NCBI GenBank assembly: GCA_006503535.1
Contig: QYRS01000008.1
Coordinates: 2,728,001-2,792,000 of the forward strand
Reading direction: 5' to 3'
Length of the DNA stretch: 64,000 nt
Source of the DNA: Arthrinium phaeospermum
Lineage: Eukaryota; Ascomycota; Sordariomycetes; Amphisphaeriales; Apiosporaceae
The notes below the pieces were generated by a model. It did no database searches and was not told the origin of the DNA. It saw only the letters and a list, made by a program, of their open reading frames with translations. Numbering within the stretch: position 1 is the stretch's first letter; each line of letters starts with the position of its first letter. Position numbers and translations under genes: made by a program. Shown piece by piece: positions 13,741 through 25,030 of the stretch.

Positions 13741-15528
13741 TTAATACAACTCGCATTCCCTTGTCGAGTGATGCTCGCCGTGCTTCCCGTCCCCGCGCAG
13801 TCTGCCTGTGGACTCGCTGGCGCGCAACGTCTTCAACTGGACGTGGTAGCTAAAATCGGCCGAAGTCAGGTCGCTGAAACTCGGCGCAGTGCCATGCCCA
13901 TTTCGAGTGGTATTATCACGCCCCGAGACAGAAGCATCATCACGAGTGGAGGAGCGCTGGAGGTTGCGGATGAACTTACGCATGCCGGACAGAGTCGCGT
14001 TCGGGATCTTTTGGGGGAGTTGTCGGTGCTCGGATAGTCGCTGCTGGGACTCGTCGGCCTCCTCCGCGAGGTTGGAGTAGCTCTCGTTGCCGCCGGCGTC
14101 GCTCTGCGGCGGCGTGCGGAGGTTGTGGATCCAGGAGCTCAGGGACTTGCCCAGGTCGGTGAGGCGTCCCACGAACTGGGCGAGGACCACCGGCATGGAC
14201 AGGGCGACGAGGCCGACGTTAAGTTCTGTCGTGCTGTCCGTCGAATCGTTGTGTCAGCTACTTGCGAGGACAGAAAGCCGAGACTTGGCAAATGATGTGT
14301 TACCATGTGATGTAGATAGGGACCATCGTCCAGGAGAAGTCGGACTGGTCAAGCAGGTCTTTCCTATAGCGAAAGACGACGTTCGTCACTGCAGCGCCGC
14401 AAGCTCTGAAGAAACAGGGAATCCGTCAGCTGTGTCTGCTGCTGCTTCGAAAACCAACCTGGAGGTACTTACATAAGGCCTGTAAGAAATACGAAGGTGA
14501 CGCCAATCTTCCGTCTCATCGAGAGCCGCAGCTGGGGGATCTGATGCAACGGGATAGCCAAGATGTAGAAGTCGGTGAGCATGCTGAAGGTGGCGCCAGA
14601 GGTGACCAGGTCGGGCGCGATCCTGCTGCATCGTTCTGCCAGCCCGGGGTCCAGCCAGCCTCCGTGCTCACTCGGCCACGGAGCGCAGGCCACCAGGTCG
14701 CCGATGACGTAGGCCACACAGAACAAAACTACCGTGATAATCCCGCCCCATACCATCACCTTCACATGCGTCACCGGGCGGAACAAGCGCCGGTAGAACA
14801 GCAGGAAGGATACCTTGACTGTTGTGTTGGTGATCCGGAAAAGTACCGCGTCGGCCAAGGAGCCCTATGCAGCCAGAGGTCAGATGGAGTTACACCAAGC
14901 TTATAATCGGCAGGAATAGGGGGTTTCTCGCACCTTAGCGAAGAAAATGTAACGGCGGAGGGAGACGTCCCACAAATGAATCCCTAAGATGCCTCCTCCG
15001 GGCATATAACACACTGCGGGAAAAGTGAATGGTCAGAAGAGGTCGAAACAAAACGAAGCTCATTGCTGCACGGGGATCTCCCAATACTTACGTCGGAGTA
15101 GAAGGATAGAGAAGGCTAATGTGCCTATCTAATATCCCAGTTCATGTCAGCGCATACCGCCTCATTCTCTAGCAGTAATCGGCCAGGCTGGATCGCGTGT
15201 GTGCATGTATCAGGTGTGTAACTAACCGTTCCCGCAATGCAGAACCCTAGATGGAACCCCTTAGTCAGCTTGATCTTCCCCCAATCCAGAGCGATTGTGC
15301 GCGGGCGAAGAGTGACTTACAATCGTCTATGCCGAACGAGTGGTTTACTCGGAGTCGGATGTAGATTCGAGACGAAGTGAAGAGAATGACAAGAGCAGAA
15401 AGCAGAGGGATGGCGATAACCAACTGATAGTCTACCGATTCTGGATCGCTCAAGTTTGACTTGTGGCCGGGCGGTGCAGGCCTGACCGGCGTATTGTCCA
15501 GATATCCAGAATCCATTCTGAGAGACAT
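13741..15528 (-). CDS. Rhodopsin-like (SAT4/Pth11-like) integral membrane protein
   Basis: There are seven exons on the minus strand: 15528-15321, 15246-15227 (20 nt), 15128-15092 (37 nt), 15013-14934, 14864-14473, 14405-14304 and 14233-13741. All phases agree and give 443 aa. Every intron has a GT donor and AG acceptor. Family landmarks appear in order: an N-terminal helix followed by SFGIDDW, GIHLWDV, a block with LFRITN and SFLLFYRRLF, C-terminal helices, ACGAAVTNVVFRY, and TELNVGL before the last helix. This is the fungal rhodopsin-like (SAT4, Pth11-related) family of seven-helix membrane proteins, some of which act as surface sensors; ligand and partners are unknown. The C-terminal 130 residues are a hydrophilic cytoplasmic tail. 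One usually aromatic position before TELNVGL is Cys here if the AG at 14,234-14,235 is the acceptor. The start could also be the Met at 15516, four residues in. Confidence 0.88.
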
Positions 15529-18500
15529 ATAACCGAAGCTTTCGGGAAAGCACGAAGTCTAGCGTATGTCTAGAAGAAGACGAGTTGAGGCGATGAAAGT
15601 AATGAGGCACAATTGTTAAAACAAGATGGATGGGACGGCCACCCGCAAGGGATCGCGACATATAAAACGATGCGGCTAGCAGCTGGTTACACAACGTTTA
15701 TTGGTTTGCCATGCAATATAGAGCGAATTGCCATCCTGACCAAACATTTCATCCCTTGCCTCTATTCCCCTCTTTCTAATATCGAGTACGGAGTACGGCG
15801 CTCGAGTTGGGTAGCTGCTCGGAAGACTTCTTACCAACTGGGTCAATCTTTGCGACAAGATTGTGGAAGGGCTGTATTAAAGCAAACAGTCTGCAAGATA
15901 AAGTTGTCTAGGCAACATGAACCATACATCGTCAGAGATGCTGTCATTGTCGGATGATCTAACTATATCTTCACATCGACAGGATATCGGATTAATGCTT
16001 AGACGAGGACTGACCCTGATGAGACTTTCAGAACCCCGAGAAGGGCAACACTGGTTATGACCAAGCCTCCATCCGGGGGAAAAAGCCGGAGCCATGTGGA
16101 GTTCGGCTCGAGAAGACCCACCTTTCCGGAATTTGTTTCGCGGTCACGGCCTTGGAAAGCTCTACCGGATCATGATGTCGTGGCCTTCCGGTGCGTCATG
16201 AACCGGAACCTCACTTGGAATGAACACACGGCTCGGGTGCGAGTCCGGTCTGGTATGAGTGCGGCCCCAGCAAGTGACCACCATTCATGCATCCATTGCT
16301 ATCCAGACAGGGCCAGAGCAAGAGCAAACTGAAGAAAGATGATATGAGAGCATCGCCAGAGTATATGAAGAGATATCCTGCAGCTGCATCTTGTGTGATT
16401 ACTGTGCTTTGTCCCCCAAAAGCTTCTAATTTCTAATGGGCCAGCTTAGCATCACGTTAAACTAATAGGGTGAATGTTTGGTGTCTGTAGTGGCCTATCT
16501 ACCGTATTCTTGAGTAAAGCCGGTACAGACATAACTCAGGGATCCAATCTCTCCTCTTTCACTGACAAGGAAAATGTCTTGTCTAGAAGTTGTAGTGATA
16601 CGACATATGCCTTGATATTTATATCCACACTCACTTCATTAAATCCAATGTTGTGTAACCGTATGAAGCTACCCCTTGCTATTTCATGCATATAAACTTC
16701 GCCCAGTCCTCGTGTCTGCAGAATGCATGTTCATACCTAATTGCCCATGGGAGTGGTATCACCAAGCACACAATACTTGCAGAGGGAGACCCCGGCAGGC
16801 ATAGAAGGATTATCAATTAGCCGACGCGATACACGCCAACGCTTTCTCCCTGACTGCATCATCGGGTCGCGTTCTACCTGGCCAAAGATTGGACACCCGT
16901 CGCCGACTCCCTGAGGCCCGCCGGATCAGGCGTCAGTGTCCCCGGGGCACAGCGTCGAGCTCGTCCAATCTCGTGACACAGGGCCACCGCACGCACGCAC
17001 GCATCAGGGGGATGGGATCCGACCCGAGCCAAACAACTCATCACTGGCCCTCTGTTAGATTCGTTGCGACCGCTCGCCTCGCGCGCTTATGTGTTGTGTC
17101 GTGTCGCAGCAACTGCACGCGATGATGCGAAGCGGGGGTGGGATGGGATGAGCCGGATGGATGCACGCTCTGAGACATGGGGAGAGCTGGTCCAACGCCA
17201 ACGAAGACGACATCATCAACCTGAGACGAAAGGAGAGACATGCGCGAGAAGAAAAAGTCCAACGGTCTTTTGACGATTTTCAATCTCTGCTTCCATGGCT
17301 GCATATCTTGGTTCCGATTTCTGGCTGCCGGCAGGAACCGCCATCCCTGTCTTGTCTGCCCCCTTCGTCCGTCCACTCACGTGGCAGGAGCTGGATGCAC
17401 GTCGGAAAAAGGAATTGCGAATCCCCATTCGACGGCTGGAAGAGGGGTGCCAGCCAGTGAGGAGGGGGGAGGGGGAAAAAGACGTTAGTCGTCAATTGAG
17501 CGAAGTGGAAAAAGCTGAAGGTCTGACATGCATGTTGCTTGCTTTGCTCTCCCTGCCTTCCGTGTAACCCGTTCGCCGCACGGGCGGTGGTGGTGACGAC
17601 GAGAGCAAACGCCTCCTCCCCCAATGGTTCAACTCATCACCAGCACCGGCGTCTTGCAGGCAAGTCTCGATCCGGACAGCTGCAGCATCACTCATACACA
17701 CACCTTTCCCTCCTCCCCACCATCCACCTCGGTGGATTCCAGCCAGGAAATTGAGATCCGAATGTTGTGAGTCTCCCGACGGGACTCGACAGCAAAATCT
17801 GCTGCGATGGAAATTCAGGAACCCCACGGCCGCTTACATAGTCTTGGGAATAGCGGTCTGCAGGTAAGAAGCAAAGAGCAGTTCAGATGACTAAGTAGGT
17901 AAGCAGCTTGGCGGGTAGGTAAGCTGCATACCTACAAAAGTCTGTCGGCTCCGGTAATTCTTACCCTGAGCTGAATTGAGAATAGGTGTGCTACCGAGTG
18001 GGTAGTATTGAGAGCTGGGGTAGAGGTTGGCAATTCGGAGGTAGGACAGGTGAGGAGGCAGGCTGGCATTGAAGCTAGGTGAGGGGACGCCCAGCCAGCT
18101 AGCAGCAGCAGCAGGAGCCAACTCCGTCACTTCAAATCAATTGAAGATACGCGAGCCAGTGCGACCACGAGCTGCCCCTCCATCTTACCCCCAAAACCCA
18201 ATAACAAGGGTCCAAAGCCACGTTGACCAGAAACCACGACGACCAACAACATCGCATCATCTTTCTCGTTCTTATTGCCTGCCTGCTGCTGCTGCTGCAC
18301 GTATGCACGCGCGCAGCTCTTTTTCGCCCGACGCTCGCTCAATGCGTGTGCGTCGCATCTCTTCTCTGCACGACAGTCTTGGCGGGTAAGCCTGCCCTGT
18401 AAGACAAGATGGAAAAGACGAGAACAGCACACAGGTATGACATGGTGGGCGGGCTGACCTCGAGGGGGAAACCAACCCTCGAGAAAGGGGAGCGAAAGAG

Positions 18501-18897
18501 AGAGGGGAAAGAAGAGGTAGGCAGGCCAAGGCGTGGCAATTGTTACTCACTCGCCGAGATATATAACAAACGGGCGAACATGTGCAGTATCACAAGGTCG
18601 CCCCGCGCTCCCGCTCTGGACCATGGTTCCTTCTCTTCTCCTCTTCCCTCTTCTTGTGAATGGTGATAATATCTTTGGGGAACACTGATCGACAGAAGTC
18701 GCCTTCGTAATTCACAACCCTAGATGAAGTCGTAACAGGGGCGCAGGGCTACACCAAGGGGTGTTTCAATTCAGTCGCTCTCACTCTACCCCCACCACTG
18801 GAGACAGACAACCTAGAACAACCTCGCTTACAGGCCGGGTCACTGACATAAAAGCAACTCCGTCTCCCCGCCCCCACACCCAGCCGGCCCGCCCGTC
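15529..18897. other. Intergenic region
   Basis: I see no supported gene. There is one TACGGAGTAC at 15,787-15,796, an ACGC tetranucleotide run near 16,988-17,003, and several copies of TAGGTA-type words around 17,895-18,050. A possible signal-peptide exon for the downstream gene at 18,623-18,662 is described in the findings. Confidence 0.45.
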
Positions 18898-19758
18898 ATG
18901 CCCATCCTCCCGCAGCCTACAAGCCCCTCCTTCTCCACCCCTACCGGTCCAAGCGCTGCCATCAACGCGATCCGCGCCGTCACCACCGACGCAAACGGGC
19001 GAGTGGTCATCGTGCAGACCGTCACCGAGGCCCCCAACGTCTACACCACGATCGTGACTCTGGGCTCCGACCCCGTGCCAACGGACGGGAGCGACCCGCC
19101 GCCGCCACCGCCCTCCTCTTCCCACGATGGACTGAGCCAGGACGCGTTTGGCGGCATCATCGGCGGCGTTGTCGCCTTCGTCGCGATTGTGCTCGTGGTC
19201 CTCATCTGCTGCGGGCGCATCCGCATGCCGCGCTCGAGCCGCAGCGGCGGCAGCGGTAGCAGCTTCAGTTCGTCGTACTACGGCAGCGGGAGCAGTGGGT
19301 CCAGGAGGAAGCAGCGCCGGCGACCCCGGGGAGGCGGTGGAGGGGGAGGGCATAGGAAGCGGCCCAAGTCCGGTGGAGGTGGAGGTGGTGGAGGCGGCGG
19401 TGGGACCAGCCCATCCTCGGCGTCGTCGTATTCGCATTCGGATGATGGCGGGGGTAGCGACATGATGGACGACATGGCCTATGGCGACGGCGGCGGTGGC
19501 GGACCGCCGCCTGGGGGACCACCGCCGCCACCTGGCATGATGGCTGGGATGCCGCCACCGCCGGGCATGCCGCCGCCCGCAGCCAGACCGGGAGGATTTC
19601 CCGGGAGAATGCCAGGAGGACCCCCGCCGCCGCCGCCAGGGGCGATGCCTCCTGGTGGCCCGCCGGGCGGCGCGTTCCCGTTTGTGAGGCTTGGTGGTGG
19701 GGGACCGTCGCCGATGCCTGGACGACCCGGGGGCATGCCGCCGCCGCCTATGGGCTGA
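18898..19758 (+). CDS. Single-pass membrane protein with Gly/Pro-rich cytoplasmic tail
   Basis: This is an open frame of 286 aa. Residues 1-82 are rich in Thr, Ser, Pro and Val and look extracellular. Residues 85-106 form one transmembrane helix (GGIIGGVVAFVAIVL followed by CC) and a basic stop-transfer region (RIRMPRSSR). The remaining 175 residues are low-complexity: Ser/Gly runs, Arg/Gly, then polyproline and PGM-type repeats. The layout is like the many fungal Mid2/WSC-like single-pass proteins, but I see no conserved extracellular domain, so no function is assigned. No signal peptide precedes the listed Met; an upstream exon may supply one (see findings). The opposite strand carries a long open frame over the same bases, which I regard as a by-product of the GC-rich repeats. 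Confidence 0.7.
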   Translation: MPILPQPTSPSFSTPTGPSAAINAIRAVTTDANGRVVIVQTVTEAPNVYTTIVTLGSDPVPTDGSDPPPPPPSSSHDGLSQDAFGGIIGGVVAFVAIVLVVLICCGRIRMPRSSRSGGSGSSFSSSYYGSGSSGSRRKQRRRPRGGGGGGGHRKRPKSGGGGGGGGGGGTSPSSASSYSHSDDGGGSDMMDDMAYGDGGGGGPPPGGPPPPPGMMAGMPPPPGMPPPAARPGGFPGRMPGGPPPPPPGAMPPGGPPGGAFPFVRLGGGGPSPMPGRPGGMPPPPMG

Positions 19759-20186
19759 GTCGATTGAGATACAGGAAGGAAAAGAGGGCGAAGAAGAAGT
19801 AATGTCTCTTATGTGATTCTCCTTGGTATGCGTGAATGACGGGAGGAAGGGGGCCGACTCGAAAAGCGGGCTCGGATCGCGTGCCATGATTATGGTAATT
19901 GGTATGTCTGCCCTGGATCGAAATGGTATCCCAGTGGCGAGTACGGTCGCCTCTGCGAGCGATTGATCGCGAGACCAATCACGTCTTGTATGGAAACTGT
20001 AAAGTAGATGTAATATTGTTCCCTCCTGCCTCTCGGCGCTTGAAGTGACGCTCTAAGATCACGGCCAGAGGAACGAACCCTCGTCACTTCGTACCCCTAC
20101 GGGTTTCGTCGAGCTGGGAACAAGCATGGTGTCATAATCTCGTTAATGTATCTTTAGTAAGTACCTAAAGTCATCAGTACCTCTTG

Positions 20187-21110
20187 CTAATCCCGCGACG
20201 CTAACCCCTCCAGCGCCTGCACCGCCAACACCGCCGTCACCGCCGCGACGCTGCCCAGGACCACCATCTGCGTCCCCTCCCAAAGACTGGCCCGCACGCG
20301 CTTCCATTGGGGCGCGCCGTTCCTCCGTTGGGGGTGGCGACGATGTTGTTGTTGTGGTGGGGTGTTCTCTTGGAGCAGGTAGTGCTTGGTGAAGCCAAAG
20401 AGGAACAGCGCCAGCAGGCAGACGCCGAAGCTCCACCGCAGGCCGTCGCCGACTTGGTTGACGAAGAAGTAGGGGAAGAGGGGCAGCAGGCCGCCGAGGA
20501 GGTAGCCGATCGATACGGATAGGCCCACCATGATCGGCGACGAGGCGCGGTCGCCGTACCCGGCTTCTGTGTCGTTGTCGTCGTCATCGCGCGCTTTCGT
20601 TCGGAGCATATCTACTAGGTCCGGCTGGCTCCGGACGTGCGCCTCCACGGCCGCGCGCAGGTCGCCCCGAAGGTTCAGGGGCGCGAGGTACTCCTCGACC
20701 ACGTCACCATCCACACTTCCCAATGCGGCCTCCTTCTCCTCATCCCCGCCCACCTCGTCGTCATCGACCGCCTCGCCTCCATCTGATGATCTAGAAGAGG
20801 CAGCGGCCTGCTCGCCCTTGGCCGCGAGGTAGCCGCCGATGCCCATGCTGATGCTGCCGGCGCAGATCTCGGCCATGCCGGCGTAGATGACCGTCTGCGT
20901 CCGGCCGAGCGAGGAGAGGCCCGCCGTTAGGGCGAAGGGGACGGTTAGGCCGTCGGCGAAGCCTAGGGTGAAGTCGGCTAGGAAGCGGGAGAGCGTGGGG
21001 AGACGAAGATGACAGCATGGTGCAGCGCTCTTCTTGGCCTTGGCTGTGGTGATATGACGATGGAGGAGGGTGTCTTCGGTGAGCGTAATGTCGCTTCGCG
21101 AGGAGGACAT
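20187..21110 (-). CDS. Ccc1/VIT1-family vacuolar iron/manganese transporter
   Basis: This is a single exon of 307 aa from the Met at 21110; the frame stays open upstream to a Met at 21356 (389 aa), but that extension looks non-coding. Helix 1 carries the family signature DFTLGFADGLTVPFALTAGL (about 46-64), and helix 2 follows (about 73-97, AEICAGSISMGIGGYLAAKGE). An acidic cytosolic region at about 98-190 has many Glu/Asp residues where VIT1-type proteins bind metal. Helices 3 and 4 (about 193-241) and a final helix (about 282-303) complete the five-helix fold. Known Ccc1 proteins move Fe2+ or Mn2+ into the vacuole and protect from metal excess. The His/Gln-rich loop before the last helix and the Asp runs (DDDD near 175-179) seem specific to this copy. 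Confidence 0.9.
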   Translation of the reverse strand: MSSSRSDITLTEDTLLHRHITTAKAKKSAAPCCHLRLPTLSRFLADFTLGFADGLTVPFALTAGLSSLGRTQTVIYAGMAEICAGSISMGIGGYLAAKGEQAAASSRSSDGGEAVDDDEVGGDEEKEAALGSVDGDVVEEYLAPLNLRGDLRAAVEAHVRSQPDLVDMLRTKARDDDDNDTEAGYGDRASSPIMVGLSVSIGYLLGGLLPLFPYFFVNQVGDGLRWSFGVCLLALFLFGFTKHYLLQENTPPQQQHRRHPQRRNGAPQWKRVRASLWEGTQMVVLGSVAAVTAVLAVQALEGLASRD

Positions 21111-23340
21111 GGTGGATGTCCTCGCGGAGGACGGGAAAGAGGCATCACTGGGTGATTGACGTGTTACTTCATGACTCGGTGAGTCCCTGATGCCGTTGCA
21201 GACCTCCATCATTGGTATTATGTTTGACATGAAGAGGAGGGGATGAGGGCCTCGGTGTTTGATTGCGAACCACGTCTCTTCTTTCTCAGTGGGCACTTGG
21301 AACAAGAATGAGTCGCTATACTCAATTGTTCTCGACTTTTTGAAGTCACAAGACACTCGAGTATGAGAGCAGGGAGAGCTTGTTCAGGCTTGGGCTACCT
21401 GGACAAGGGAGGCAGTTCGGACGACAATAGGCGATGTATGTTCAGACCCCAATCTCTCAGGCAAGTGTTAATCCCTCTTCTGGAGAATGGATAAGTCGTT
21501 TTGACAGTCAATCAGGCTGTGCGTGACTTCACATCCACCTCAGAAAACGAGTTGAACAGGTGAGACTTGCACCTCGACTTAACGTGCATAGGTCTTGGCA
21601 GCTCATTGGACAAGGCGATGCGTGGGCTGATGCGTCTTTTACTAGGGCAAGATAATGAAATCCCAAGAGATCTACCTATGTAGACGGCAAAGTGGATTTA
21701 CACCAGACGAAGTGCCATCTGAAAAGTCCACCCCCGTCGAGTCCAGCAGAACCCGGCATTGCGGGTGGGATGGGACCAGGCACACGAGAGCACGAACAAG
21801 CATCAGCACCAAATGATACGGCGTCCAATAGCAGTCCCGGCAATAAACAGGTGCGCTGAGGGAACCCCTGTACGCCCGAAAGCTTCGCATCGTTAGCGCA
21901 TTGTTTTAGCGGATGGGGCAAATCTCAGCCAGTCCCCGGCTCCATCCCATGCGGTATGGCGGCTTACGGCACCCTCAAAAATCTTCCAGCGGTCGCTTTG
22001 CGGCTCACTCCTCGAGGCAGAATCTCGAAGTCCTAGCAGCAATTCCGATGGGCTACCGCGACAGCCCACAAGTTGCACCACGGCGCTGCCGACTCCACAA
22101 ACTGGGCGAGCCAGGCTAGCTTCCACCCCTCCACCGAGTCGGTTGTCGCCCACTTTTTGGCAGATCAGCCCAATGCTTGGCCTTTTCGACAACACGTGCT
22201 GGCAGAACCGCTACAGACCTTCCCCTTCCCGTAAAGTGGTTTTTGCCATTGTTTGCTGACCGAACACATCTCGGCTTGATCCTTTGTGCTTTTGCGCAAT
22301 TAGCACCCGAGAGGCTGTGCTGATCTTCACCGCACCGCAGCCGCTGATTTGCTGGTCGCGAATGCGACGCCGCTTCGCTTACCATCTAGCAATCTCTCGA
22401 TGATCCTGCGGATTGCAACGGCATCGGTCGCCTGAGCACTTCCGTCACCAGCGGAATCCTGACTGCAAAGCGATGTCTATACCGATTGCAGAAGGTGTAT
22501 GCACTATGCAGCAGCTGCACAATACGCCCCCCGCGGCACGGCTAATCGGCCACAACCCGGGCAAATGGGCTGGCCTGTCAACATTGTTGAGGTCACGGAG
22601 GACCATCATAGCCAATACCAACAGGTCTCGGCCCTGCAGGCTGGCAGGCTAGCGATCCCGGCTAAGAAATATAGGCACGTTTTGTCACACCAGATCACTG
22701 CCGTCTTCAACACAGCTCTCTCAATCTGATTGGTTTGATATTAACAAGGTATGGCAGCAAGGCAGATGACAAAGACACGACAGAGATGACATGACCTGTC
22801 AAACTCACTATAGGCAGCAAACAATTACGCTGGTCCTTACTCCGTACTCAATCATGACTCGCCTCTCGAATGGGCGACGGAGGGAACAATTTCAGCATGT
22901 ACATGCATGCACCACCGGTGACCAGGTGCTTTGCATAGTGGAGTCGCATTCCAGAATCCTTCCCAAGGTCATGCTAGTCTCGCTGCCACCCGCCATCTAC
23001 TTCGCAAGCCATGCAGCCATGGGACCACCTGCCTACGCGGCCAACGGGCAAGGAAAGCTTCGCACTGAGACCAGAGGGGGAAATGTTTCTAAATGGGTAC
23101 GACGCTACTCCGGGAACAACCTTACTTGATCCCAGTGGGCCCCTGCGAAATTGGCCAAACTCAAGCGACAGGCGACAGACGGGACGGGTCACTAGCAACG
23201 GCGATTTAGCATGTTCCAACCCATCGGGGCCGGAATAAAACCAGAGGGGCTCCCCCACGGCACTGAGTTTCTGTGTTGTCTCATTGCGCACCCAGTCCAG
23301 CCAGCTCAGCCTCTCGCTTCTCGTAGAGCCATCCGTCAAG
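21111..23340. other. Intergenic region between divergent Ccc1 and acid phosphatase genes
   Basis: The two flanking genes are transcribed away from each other, so this holds both promoters. No gene is supported. TACTCCGTA occurs at 22,838-22,846. Two E-box-like words that fit the Pho4/NUC-1 consensus are present: CACGTG at 22,193-22,198 and CACGTT at 22,676-22,681, about 1,150 and 665 bases before the phosphatase start. Their function is untested. Confidence 0.5.
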
Positions 23341-24791
23341 ATGCGTTCATCAGTCCTGTCCCTACCCCTCCTGGCCGTCGGCGCCGTCGCGCAGGCCGAG
23401 AACCTGTACACGGCCACGGCCACCAGCGATGTCTACGCCGCCCAGGCCACGGCCAAGACCCTGAGCAACACCAGCAACGTCAAGGGCAAGGCGTTCGACC
23501 GCTTCGTCGTCATCTGGCTGGAGAACACCGATTACGACATGGCCTACGGTGATGGTCAGTAACCTTTCTGCTTACTCATGCGTGCATCGATCCCCGGACC
23601 GCACAGTCGACTAACTAAACTTTGATGGACAGAGAACCTCAACTGGCTCGCCAAGCAGGGTATTACCCTGTCTGGCTACCACGCCGTCACCCACCCGTCC
23701 GAGCCAAACTATGTCGCCGCCATTGGCGGTGACTATTTTGGGATGCAGAACGACGACTTCAACCAGATTGCTCAGAACGTCTCTACTGTTATCGACTTGC
23801 TCGAGGACAAGGGCATCTCATGGGCTGAGTACCAGGAGGTGAGTCTCCTCCTTTTCTAGTTACCCACCTTACCACTCGGGCACGACCACAGACCTTCTCA
23901 CCATGATGAGATTACCCATGCCTCATACTTATCAGATGATATTACACTGTGCATGACAATCGCTAACATGTTTCGCCGCAATAGGATATGCCTTTCAGTG
24001 GCTTCTCCGGCATGGCGTGGGTCAACCAGAAGAACGGCAAGAACGACTACGTTCGCAAGCACAACCCCGCCGTCATCTACAACTCGGCCGCCGGTCAGAT
24101 TGATCGTCTGGCTTCTATGAAGAACCTGACCATGTTCTACGAGGACCTCAAGAACGATGCGCTGCCCCAGTGGATGTTCATCACCCCCAACATGACCAGC
24201 GACGGCCACGACAGCGACGTCCAGACCGCCGGCACCTGGACCCGCACCTTCCTGGAGCCGCTCCTTAACGACAAGAAGTTCATGAAGAACACGCTGGTCA
24301 TGGTCACCTTCGACGAGAACGAGACCTACTCGATCCAGAACCGCATCCTCGGCATCCTGCTGGGCGACGCCGTGCCCCCGGAGCTCGTCGGCACCACCGA
24401 CGGCAACTTCTACAACCACTACAGCGAGATCGCGACCGTCGAGGCCAACTGGGACCTGCACACGCTGGGCCGCTTCGACGTGGGCGCCAACGTGTTCCAG
24501 TGGGTGGCCGACAAGACGGGCGACGAGGTCCGTGAATGGGCCAGCGACGTGGAGCTTTCGCAGAGGTACTTCAACTTCTCGTACGCGGGCGCCTTCAACA
24601 CGGACGGCGGCAGCCGGCGCTACCCGGCGCCCAACCTGAGCAGCTACGAAGAAGGCAAGACGCACAACCGCACCGTCCTGCCCAGCATCCAGGAGGCGTG
24701 GGGCGGCAGCACGGCGCCCGTGTACTACACGACCGGGCTGGAGGTTCCGGATGGGCTGAACCCGCCTGCTGGGTTTGCGCCGGTTGCGTAG
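23341..24791 (+). CDS. Secreted acid phosphatase, phosphoesterase family (PF04185-like)
   Basis: There are three exons, 23341-23554, 23633-23838 and 23985-24791, with introns of 78 and 146 nt. The joined frame gives 408 aa. Residues 1-19 form a signal peptide (hydrophobic LSLPLLAVGAVAQA), so the protein is secreted or vacuolar. Conserved blocks match the phosphoesterase/acid phosphatase family related to Aspergillus and Penicillium repressible acid phosphatases: IWLENTDYD near residue 60, a downstream HPSEPNYVA with GGDYFG, the DGHDSDV segment, and VTFDENETY near the centre. These carry the usual metal or phosphate ligands (Glu-Asn, Ser-Glu-Pro-Asn, Asp-His, Asp-Glu-Asn). It should release phosphate from organic esters outside the cell. 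Several N-x-S/T sites suggest glycosylation. In relatives the gene is induced by phosphate starvation; two Pho4-like words upstream are compatible with that but not proof. Confidence 0.93.
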
Positions 24792-25030
24792 AGGGAAATG
24801 AACGGGGATTTGTACATATACATACGATGTCCTGATATAATGCACCATACCATTGGGTACTCAATTAAATCTGATACTTAATTATAAATATTTTCGTGGC
24901 AATTGTGTTTTTTCCCAATTGAGCTTCAGCGACAGCCTGGATACCATCTCAACTGGGTTGGACATCGTCCCATGCTCACACAACTGCCTGTCGGGAAACT
25001 GCCTTTCAGACCTTGTCAGCTTTCCATCCT

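Noticed and set aside
18781..19887. 368-codon minus-strand open frame
   Set aside because: It is Arg/His/Ser low-complexity and opposes the Gly/Pro-rich protein, which has a clear transmembrane helix; GC-rich repeats keep several frames open.
21111..21356. N-terminal extension of the Ccc1 gene to the Met at 21356
   Set aside because: The extra 82 residues have no family resemblance, and the Met at 21110 matches the usual length of Ccc1 proteins; it remains possible.
23898..24848. 316-codon minus-strand open frame
   Set aside because: It is antisense to exon 3 of the acid phosphatase, which carries the family motifs.
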